Shown here: positions 58,586 to 64,000 of the stretch, piece after piece
How positions within the stretch are numbered: the stretch's first letter is position 1
How the letters are laid out: the number at the start of each line of letters is the position of its first letter
Origin: Bradyrhizobium sp. AZCC 1721
Lineage (GTDB): Bacteria > Pseudomonadota > Alphaproteobacteria > Rhizobiales > Xanthobacteraceae
Assembly: GCF_036924715.1 (NCBI RefSeq)
Contig: NZ_JAZHSB010000001.1
Location: 3,897,001 to 3,961,000, forward strand
Length of the DNA stretch: 64,000 bases
Reading direction: 5' to 3'
Position numbers and translations under genes: made by a program
The notes under the pieces: model-generated
Told to the model about the DNA's origin: nothing
Seen by the model: only the letters and a program-made list of their open reading frames with translations
Databases searched by the model: none

Positions 58586-59680
58586 ATGGGCTTGCCGAAA
58601 GACGACGCTGCCATTTTGTCGGCGCGATGGACCGAAGGCGTGCTGCTCAAGCGTGACGTCTTTTCGACCGTCGAACGCGGCCGATTTAGCGACGATGCCG
58701 GTGAGGTCGATGCCGTGCTGCGCCGGCTCGATCAGGTGCCGCCATGGTCCTATCCGCTCGCCCAACATCTGTTCGTCCGCGAGCGCCGCGCGCTGGCATT
58801 GGCACGCGATCTCGACGTCGGCCCGAGACTGCTATGGGCCGGTCGGCAGGCACTGGTGCGCGGCTTCATCGACGGCGTCGCGCTGCATCTGGCAAAGCCC
58901 CATGGCGACATCGCCTATTTCCGTTCGGCCAAGCTCGCTCTTCGCAAGTTGCACCGCGCCGGCATCTGCCACAACGATCTCGCCAAGGAGCAGAATTGGC
59001 TGGTGGGCCGCGACGGCCGCGCGTACCTCACCGATTTTCAACTCGCGGCGTGCTTCAAGTCCCGCAGCCGGCTATTCCGGATCGCGGCTTACGAAGATCT
59101 GCGGCATATGCTGAAGCACAAGCGCAGCTATGCGCCGGCGGCGCTGACGCCGATGGAGCGCAAGATTTTAGCGCGCAAATCCCTTGTCGCCAGTATCTGG
59201 CTCAAGACCGGGAAGAAGGTCTATCAGGCCATCACCCGCGGCCTGTTCAACTTCACCGATCGCGAAGGCGGCGGCCGCCGGCTGGTCAACGATGCGCCGG
59301 TGCTGAGCGCCCTGATCAGGAAAAATCCTGAAGTGCGCGATACCGCCATTGTCGCCTTCGCCGACCGCCGTACCGGCGTCGGGCTGTATGCCTTCGTCGA
59401 GGCCGACAAGGTCGCGCTGGAAAAGCAGCTACGCAGCGAGCTTTCCTCCGCCAAGGGCGTCAAACCGCCGGAGCACATCCAGGTGGTGCATGCCCTGCCC
59501 CGTGATGCCGCCGGCAAGCCGCGCACGGAGATCCTGCAGCTCGTCGCCATGAACCAGCTCGACCTGATCGAGCCGCTGATCACGAGCGATATCGACCGCG
59601 CGTTCCTGAAGGACATTCTGGAGAGCCGTAAGAATCTGCGCGATCGGTTCAATTTTGAGAGTAGCGAGTTGAATTCGTGA
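58586..59680 (+). CDS. Kinase-like protein fused to an AMP-binding_C-like domain
   Basis: 364 aa, starting 3 bp after trmFO, so the two are coupled. The first part (1 to about 170) is protein kinase-like: catalytic loop ICHNDLAKEQNWLV (His129, Asn130, Asp131, Asn137) and metal Asp150 in LTDFQLA where DFG is usual. No Gly-rich loop is visible. Residues about 245-320 resemble the C-terminal domain of acyl-CoA ligases: NPEVRDTAIVAFADR, GVGLYAFVEA, KPPEHIQVVHALPRDAAGKPR, with Lys311 as the ANL catalytic Lys. The N-terminal ligase half is absent. I know of no function for this fusion. Confidence 0.72.
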   Translation: MGLPKDDAAILSARWTEGVLLKRDVFSTVERGRFSDDAGEVDAVLRRLDQVPPWSYPLAQHLFVRERRALALARDLDVGPRLLWAGRQALVRGFIDGVALHLAKPHGDIAYFRSAKLALRKLHRAGICHNDLAKEQNWLVGRDGRAYLTDFQLAACFKSRSRLFRIAAYEDLRHMLKHKRSYAPAALTPMERKILARKSLVASIWLKTGKKVYQAITRGLFNFTDREGGGRRLVNDAPVLSALIRKNPEVRDTAIVAFADRRTGVGLYAFVEADKVALEKQLRSELSSAKGVKPPEHIQVVHALPRDAAGKPRTEILQLVAMNQLDLIEPLITSDIDRAFLKDILESRKNLRDRFNFESSELNS

Positions 59681-59690
59681 CAGCCACTCC

Positions 59691-59779
59691 AGCGTCATTG
59701 CGAGGAGCGCAGCGACGAAGCAATCCATTCTTCCGTTATGCCGCGAGATGGATTGCTTCGCTCCGCTCGCAATGACGCT
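59691..59779. repeat. Inverted repeat
   Basis: AGCGTCATTGCGAG at the left end and CTCGCAATGACGCT at the right end are exact complements, with GAAGCAATCCAT and ATGGATTGCTTC as inner arms. It lies between the convergent kinase-like gene and the phytoene-synthase-like gene. The type CGTCATTGCGAGGAGCG is widespread in these genomes. Confidence 0.82.
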
Positions 59780-59796
59780 GCAAGAGCAGCGGCCAC

Positions 59797-60660
59797 CTAC
59801 CCGCCAAACTCCCGCGAGCGCGAAGCGCGCCAGAGCGTCCACAGCGTCCGGAGTCGTGACGTTACATGCGGCACGAACGGATCGACATCAGCCCGTGACA
59901 TACGCTCCAGATCGCGGCGGACCATCGCCAGCGGAAGGAATACCGGCCGCGCTTGGGGCGGCACATGCGTGAGCAACTCGAAGGCCGTACGGAGATGTTT
60001 TTGCCCCTCTCCAATCAACTGATCGATCGCGGCACGCGCCTGCGGCGTCTGCTTGCCCGAAAAGACCTGCTCCATGCCGCTGCCATGTTGCTGCAGCAAT
60101 TGCAGTGGCACGAACAACTGCCGCCGCGCAGCATCGAGCGGCAGCGCTGCGATCACCTGCGCCATGCCCTGGGCGAGACCCGCATGGCGGGAGAGATGGT
60201 CGATCGCCACCGACGGCTGTGCCGCAGTCCGCGCAGCCAACGAGAACAGCGCCGAGGCAGTGTCGGTGACATAGCCTTCCAGCGCCGCCATCGACGGCAT
60301 TGGATCATTGTAGAGATCGAATTGGTGCTCCTCGATCAGCCGCGACAGCGGCTCGATCGGCAGGCGGAATTCGGCAATGGTCTGCAGGAGTTCGGCTGCA
60401 ACCGGATTGCCTTCGACGCCGCCGCGGCCGGCGCCTTCCAGCATATCGGTCCACCATTGCAGCCGGATTTCGCCCGGCAACGGCTGGCTGACCTGCTCGC
60501 GCACGCGCAAAATCTCGACGTTGAAGGCATAGATCGACAGCAATGCGCGGCGCTGGATCTGAGGCAGGAACAGTGTCGAGGCATAGCGGACAAAGTCGTG
60601 CGTGCGCACCAGATCGGCGCAGAACGCAGCAGATTCTTTCGACGTCGCCGTGGCGCTCAT
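59797..60660 (-). CDS. Phytoene/squalene-synthase-fold protein (NDUFAF6-like)
   Basis: 287 aa from ATG 60660, which overlaps the upstream stop as ATGA. The fold resembles phytoene synthases (YASTLFLPQIQRRALLSIYAFNVEILRVRE ... LQWWTDML), but the first Asp-rich motif that binds Mg and the diphosphates is missing, with NVEIL in its place. This is the pattern of mitochondrial NDUFAF6, a complex I assembly factor, not of a working prenyl synthase. It is the last gene of the yajC-secD-secF operon. Confidence 0.78.
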   Translation of the reverse strand: MSATATSKESAAFCADLVRTHDFVRYASTLFLPQIQRRALLSIYAFNVEILRVREQVSQPLPGEIRLQWWTDMLEGAGRGGVEGNPVAAELLQTIAEFRLPIEPLSRLIEEHQFDLYNDPMPSMAALEGYVTDTASALFSLAARTAAQPSVAIDHLSRHAGLAQGMAQVIAALPLDAARRQLFVPLQLLQQHGSGMEQVFSGKQTPQARAAIDQLIGEGQKHLRTAFELLTHVPPQARPVFLPLAMVRRDLERMSRADVDPFVPHVTSRLRTLWTLWRASRSREFGG

Positions 60661-61040
60661 AGCACGGCGATCAACGCCGCAGCGACGCGCCGCCGCTCGC
60701 CAAGCATGATATTGTAGGTGCGGATCGCCGGTCCGGTCTGCATCGGGTCCAGCACCACCCTGACCGCACGCAGCGCCTCGCGCAGCCCACGCGGGGGCAG
60801 CCAGATTTCGGTGCCGGTGCCGACGATCAGCGTATCGATGGAATTGGCCGCCTTGAACACGCGGTCCAGCGAATATTGATCGATCTCCGCGGGCTTTGTC
60901 ACCGGCCAGGCCCAGATGCCGTCCGGCAGGCACAGCAGCGAGCCGCGATGCGACATGTCGGCGAAAGCGAAGCCGCCCTTGCCGTAGGCTTCGATCGGTG
61001 CCGGCCTCGGAAGATGCGGAGCGTCCGAGGATGTTGCCAT
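60657..61040 (-). CDS. Mth938/DUF498-domain protein (NDUFAF3-like)
   Basis: 127 aa. The Mth938 core is IEAYGKGGFAFADMSHRGSLLCLPDGIWAWPV, LIVGTGTEIWLPPRGLREAL and VVLDPMQTGPAIRTYNIMLGERRRVAAAL. Human NDUFAF3 belongs to this family and helps assemble complex I, and its gene is adjacent to secF in alphaproteobacteria, as here. Overlaps the next gene as ATGA; starts just after secF. Confidence 0.87.
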   Translation of the reverse strand: MATSSDAPHLPRPAPIEAYGKGGFAFADMSHRGSLLCLPDGIWAWPVTKPAEIDQYSLDRVFKAANSIDTLIVGTGTEIWLPPRGLREALRAVRVVLDPMQTGPAIRTYNIMLGERRRVAAALIAVL

Positions 61041-61042
61041 GA

Positions 61043-62065
61043 CTATTTCTTTGCCGGCGTATCCGGCTTCTTCGCAGGCGTATCCGGCGCCTCGCGGTGC
61101 TCGCCAACGCCGAGATAGATCAGGATCGGCGCGGCGATGAAGATCGAGGTGTAGGTGCCGACCAGCACCACGCCGAACATCATGACCGCCGTGAAGCTGT
61201 GAATCGCGTGGCCGCCGAACACCAGCAGCGCCAGCAACGCCAGCGTCACCGTGACGTGGGTGATGATCGAGCGCGACAATGTCGAATTGATGGATTCGTT
61301 GAGCAGTTGCGGCATCGGCATTTTCTTGTAGCGCCTTAGCATTTCCCGGATGCGGTCATAGATGACGACCGTGTCGTTCAGGGAGTAGCCGAGGATCGTC
61401 AATAGCGCTGCGATGCTGGTGAGGTCGAAATCGACCTGCGAGATCGACATGAAGCCGATCGTCAGCACGATGTCGTGGACGTTGGCGATCATGGCGCCGA
61501 GCGCGAACTGCCATTCGAACCGGAACCAGAGATAGATCAGGATCGAGAAGATCGCGAGCATCAGGCCGATCATGCCGTAGGCCAGGAGTTCACCCGAAAC
61601 GCGCGGCCCTACCACCTCGACGCGACGGTAATCGACACTGTCGCCGAGCGCGCCGCGAACTTTCTGTACGGCCGCCTGCTGGGCGGCGTCGCCGCCCGGC
61701 TGCTCGGCCACCCGGATCAGCACGTCGTTCGGACCGCCGAACTGCTGCAACTGGACTTCGCCGAGCCCGAGCGCGCTCAAAGTCGTGCGCATCGCGCCGA
61801 TATCGGCGGGACCGGACTTGTTCTGCACTTCCAGCAGCGTGCCGCCCCTGAAATCGATGCCGAAATTCAGCCCGTGGGTAAAGAACAACACGATCGCGAC
61901 GATCGAAAGCGCCGCCGAGATCGGAAAGCTGATGCGCCGGAAGCGCGTGAAATCGAAATGCGTGTCGTCAGGGACGATGCGCAGCGGCGGCAACAGGTCG
62001 AGCACGGCAACTACCGTCAGAATGACGATCAGAACGCCCAACCCAATGAGAACGTAACTAGTCAC
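61043..62065 (-). CDS. secF: Protein translocase subunit SecF
   Basis: 340 aa. Six transmembrane helices; signatures FGIDFRGGTLLEV after helix 1, the ILGYSLNDTVVIYDRIRE block and the ISRSIITHVTVTLALLALLVFGG region. With SecD it uses the proton gradient to pull preproteins through SecYEG. It begins nine bases after the secD stop. The C-terminus ends in repeated PDTPAKK. Confidence 0.95.
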   Translation of the reverse strand: MTSYVLIGLGVLIVILTVVAVLDLLPPLRIVPDDTHFDFTRFRRISFPISAALSIVAIVLFFTHGLNFGIDFRGGTLLEVQNKSGPADIGAMRTTLSALGLGEVQLQQFGGPNDVLIRVAEQPGGDAAQQAAVQKVRGALGDSVDYRRVEVVGPRVSGELLAYGMIGLMLAIFSILIYLWFRFEWQFALGAMIANVHDIVLTIGFMSISQVDFDLTSIAALLTILGYSLNDTVVIYDRIREMLRRYKKMPMPQLLNESINSTLSRSIITHVTVTLALLALLVFGGHAIHSFTAVMMFGVVLVGTYTSIFIAAPILIYLGVGEHREAPDTPAKKPDTPAKK

Positions 62066-62074
62066 AGCAAATCC

Positions 62075-63673
62075 TTAGATCGGCACGGTCTTCGGCCGCT
62101 TCCACCGCACCCAACCGGCGACAATCAGGCTCGTGAGCGTAAACGCTGTGAAGACAGTGGTGATGATGCCGATGCCGAGCGTAACGGCAAAGCCGCGAAC
62201 CGGGCCGGTGCCGATATAGAACAGCACCGCGGCGGCGATGAAGGTAGTGATGTTGGAGTCCAGAATGGTCGACAGCGCGCGCCGGAAGCCGGCATCGATC
62301 GCCGAAATCGCGTTGCGGCCGCCGCGCAATTCCTCGCGGATGCGCTCGTAGATCAGCACGTTGGAATCGACCGCGATGCCGACCGTCAGCACGATGCCGG
62401 CGATGCCGGGCAGCGTCAGCGTGGCGTTCAGGAGCGACAGGATGCCGAAGATCATCGCAACGTTGATCGCAACCGCGATGTTGGCGAACACGCCGAACAG
62501 GCGATAGGTCACCAGCATGAACACGATGACCATGATCGAACCGACATAGGCCGCAAGCTCGCCCTTTTCGATCGAGTCCTGGCCGAGGCCGGGGCCGACC
62601 GTGCGCTCCTCGATCACGGTCAGCGGCGCCGGCAGCGCGCCGGCGCGCAACAGGATGGCCAGATCGTTGGCGGCCTGCACGGTAAAGCTGCCGGAAATCT
62701 GGCCGGAGCCGCCGGTGATCGGCTCTCGGATCACAGGGGCGGAAATCACCTCGTTGTCGAGCACGATCGCAAAGGGCTGTCCGACATTCTCGGTGGTCGC
62801 TTGGGCGAATTTTCGCGCGCCTGAAGTGTTGAAGCGGAAGCTGACGATCGGCTCGTTGGTACGCTGGTCAAACCCCGGCTGCGCGTCGGTGAGGTCACCG
62901 CCAGACACCAGCACCTGCCTTTTGATGACGTAAGGCACTTTTGGCGACGAGGCACTCATTAGCACCTCTGAGTCCGCAGGCACCCGGCCCCCCTGCGCCT
63001 GCTCTGGCGACACAGTCGGATCGACCATGCGGAATTCCATTTTGGCGGTCTTGCCGAGCAGATCCTTCAATCGCGTCGGGTCCTGCAAGCCCGGCACCTG
63101 CACCAGAATCCGGTCGGTGCCCTGCCGCTGGATCACCGGCTCCACGGTGCCGAGCTGGTTGACGCGGCGCTCGACGATCTGGATCGACTGTTCGATCGTT
63201 TGCCGGATGCGGTCGGTGATCGCAGCTTGCGGTACGGCAAGGCGGATCAGGCCGCCGCCGGCGTCCGAAACCTCGAGGCTGCGCTGCCCACTTGAGCCGA
63301 GCAGACCGCCAAGCGGCTGCGACAGTTCACGCACCTTGGGGAGCGCCGCCTGCAGGTCGCTCTCCTTGACGCGGACCTCGACGGCGTCGGCGCGCACGGC
63401 CAAGCCCGTATACCCGATCTTGGCGTCGCGCAGCACGCGACGGACTTCGTCGCGCACCTGATCGAGCTTTTCCTTCTTCACGTAGTTGGAATCGACTTCG
63501 AGCAGCAGATACGAACCGCCCTGCAAATCGAGGCCGAGCACAATGTGGCGCTGCGCCCATACCGGCCAGGTCCTCACCCGCTCCTGGGGGAAGAAATTCG
63601 GAACCGCGCAAAGGCAAACGATCAAGGCGGTCAAAATGATCGCCAGCGCCTTCCACCGCGTGAAATACAACAT
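62075..63673 (-). CDS. secD: Protein translocase subunit SecD
   Basis: 532 aa. The first helix (ALAIILTALIVCLCAVPNFF) is followed by the GLDLQGGSYLLLEV motif, a large periplasmic P1 domain, and the C-terminal transmembrane block with LNATLTLPGIAGIVLTVGIAVDSNVLIYERIREEL. Part of the SecDF-YajC membrane complex. Located between yajC and secF on the same strand. Confidence 0.96.
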   Translation of the reverse strand: MLYFTRWKALAIILTALIVCLCAVPNFFPQERVRTWPVWAQRHIVLGLDLQGGSYLLLEVDSNYVKKEKLDQVRDEVRRVLRDAKIGYTGLAVRADAVEVRVKESDLQAALPKVRELSQPLGGLLGSSGQRSLEVSDAGGGLIRLAVPQAAITDRIRQTIEQSIQIVERRVNQLGTVEPVIQRQGTDRILVQVPGLQDPTRLKDLLGKTAKMEFRMVDPTVSPEQAQGGRVPADSEVLMSASSPKVPYVIKRQVLVSGGDLTDAQPGFDQRTNEPIVSFRFNTSGARKFAQATTENVGQPFAIVLDNEVISAPVIREPITGGSGQISGSFTVQAANDLAILLRAGALPAPLTVIEERTVGPGLGQDSIEKGELAAYVGSIMVIVFMLVTYRLFGVFANIAVAINVAMIFGILSLLNATLTLPGIAGIVLTVGIAVDSNVLIYERIREELRGGRNAISAIDAGFRRALSTILDSNITTFIAAAVLFYIGTGPVRGFAVTLGIGIITTVFTAFTLTSLIVAGWVRWKRPKTVPI

Positions 63674-63727
63674 CGAGTAGACCCGTCAGATCCAGGAAAA
63701 TGCGCCGCGGCAAGCGGCGCGGAAAAC

Positions 63728-64000
63728 TCAGCTCGCGGACGTCTCGTCCTTGGCCTCACTCTTTTCCTTGGCCGGCTCGCCCTTGGCGCGAACGCCCGAA
63801 ATCATCTGCCGCATCTGCCGCACGCGGACGCCGTCCGAAATCTCGAACTCGATCTGGTCGTCGTCCACCACCTTGGTCACCTTGCCGACCAGGCCGCCCG
63901 AGGTGACGACGGTGTCGCCGCGGCGGATGTTTTTGACCAGTTCCTGATGATCCTTGATCTTCTTCTGCTGCGGTCGCAGAATCAGGAAGTACATGATCAC
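63728..64000 (-). CDS. yajC: Preprotein translocase subunit YajC (5' end beyond the window)
   Basis: The visible 90 residues begin in the transmembrane helix (MYFLILRPQQKKIKDHQEL), the YajC hallmark, and go on with VKNIRRGDTVVTSGGLVGKV. The family normally has about 20 residues before this point, so the start lies past the window end. A charged tail (KGEPAKEKSEAKDETSAS) closes it. First gene of the secDF operon. Confidence 0.93.
   Translation of the reverse strand: MIMYFLILRPQQKKIKDHQELVKNIRRGDTVVTSGGLVGKVTKVVDDDQIEFEISDGVRVRQMRQMISGVRAKGEPAKEKSEAKDETSAS

Noticed and set aside
57017..58768. Minus-strand frame of 583 codons
   Set aside because: Antisense to trmFO and the start of the kinase-like gene.
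61475..62824. Long plus-strand frame of 449 codons
   Set aside because: Antisense to secF and secD; Asp/Arg/Gln/His-rich with no fold.

Overview
The window is chromosomal DNA from an alphaproteobacterium of the Bradyrhizobium/Nitrobacteraceae type. Evidence is the high GC content, Omp25/31-like beta-barrel genes, DUF1127, DUF2189 and DUF1488 genes, the GTTC-N7-GTTC LexA boxes, a CtrA box, and the secF/Mth938/phytoene-synthase-like gene order seen in Rhizobiales. The species call is inference. I saw no tRNA, rRNA, CRISPR array, integrase or transposase. All functions come from reading sequence, motifs and context; no searches were run.

Layout. 0-11 kb is a mixed region: small membrane proteins, a PAS histidine kinase/response regulator pair, small exported proteins, a formyltransferase-like protein, RidA, a DMT exporter, a caspase-family protease with a peptidoglycan-binding domain, and a frameshifted DUF1835/DUF3658-type gene. 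11-16 kb holds cysK with a coupled BrnA-like gene, then a truncated Ada-type gene and an MFS transporter bracketed by 50-bp direct repeats derived from the 3' end of tgt, then tgt itself. 16-21.5 kb has small conserved hypotheticals, a patatin-like lipoprotein, a TetR regulator and a PepSY protein; two near-identical TetR-type operators sit on the promoters on either side of the regulator. 21.5-29 kb carries asd behind a candidate leader-peptide attenuator, a compositionally foreign purT, a PQQ-type sugar dehydrogenase, queA, two cyclophilins and coaD. 29-35 kb has a fumarase/aspartase-superfamily lyase and a 1,114-aa SAM-cyclase-ATPase-TPR protein. 35-45 kb is a replication and repair block: gyrA, ssb and uvrA, with LexA boxes before ssb and uvrA and two outer-membrane protein genes between them. 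45-57 kb is accessory and metabolic: an unfamiliar low-GC gene, PRC-barrel, ATPase, a third Omp, a DUF296/acyl-CoA ligase pair, a FAH enzyme with a Tat-like signal, MltB, and DUF1127. 57-64 kb has trmFO coupled to an unusual kinase-like/AMP-binding_C fusion, then the minus-strand yajC-secD-secF-Mth938-phytoene-synthase-like operon, with yajC cut by the window end.

Most worth follow-up: the asd leader attenuator (21.56-21.73 kb), the paired TetR operators (18.27 and 20.70 kb), the tgt-derived repeats around the ada/MFS pair, the kinase/ANL-domain fusion at 58.6 kb, and Tgt lacking its usual zinc cysteines. Several families of long imperfect inverted repeats are scattered between genes.
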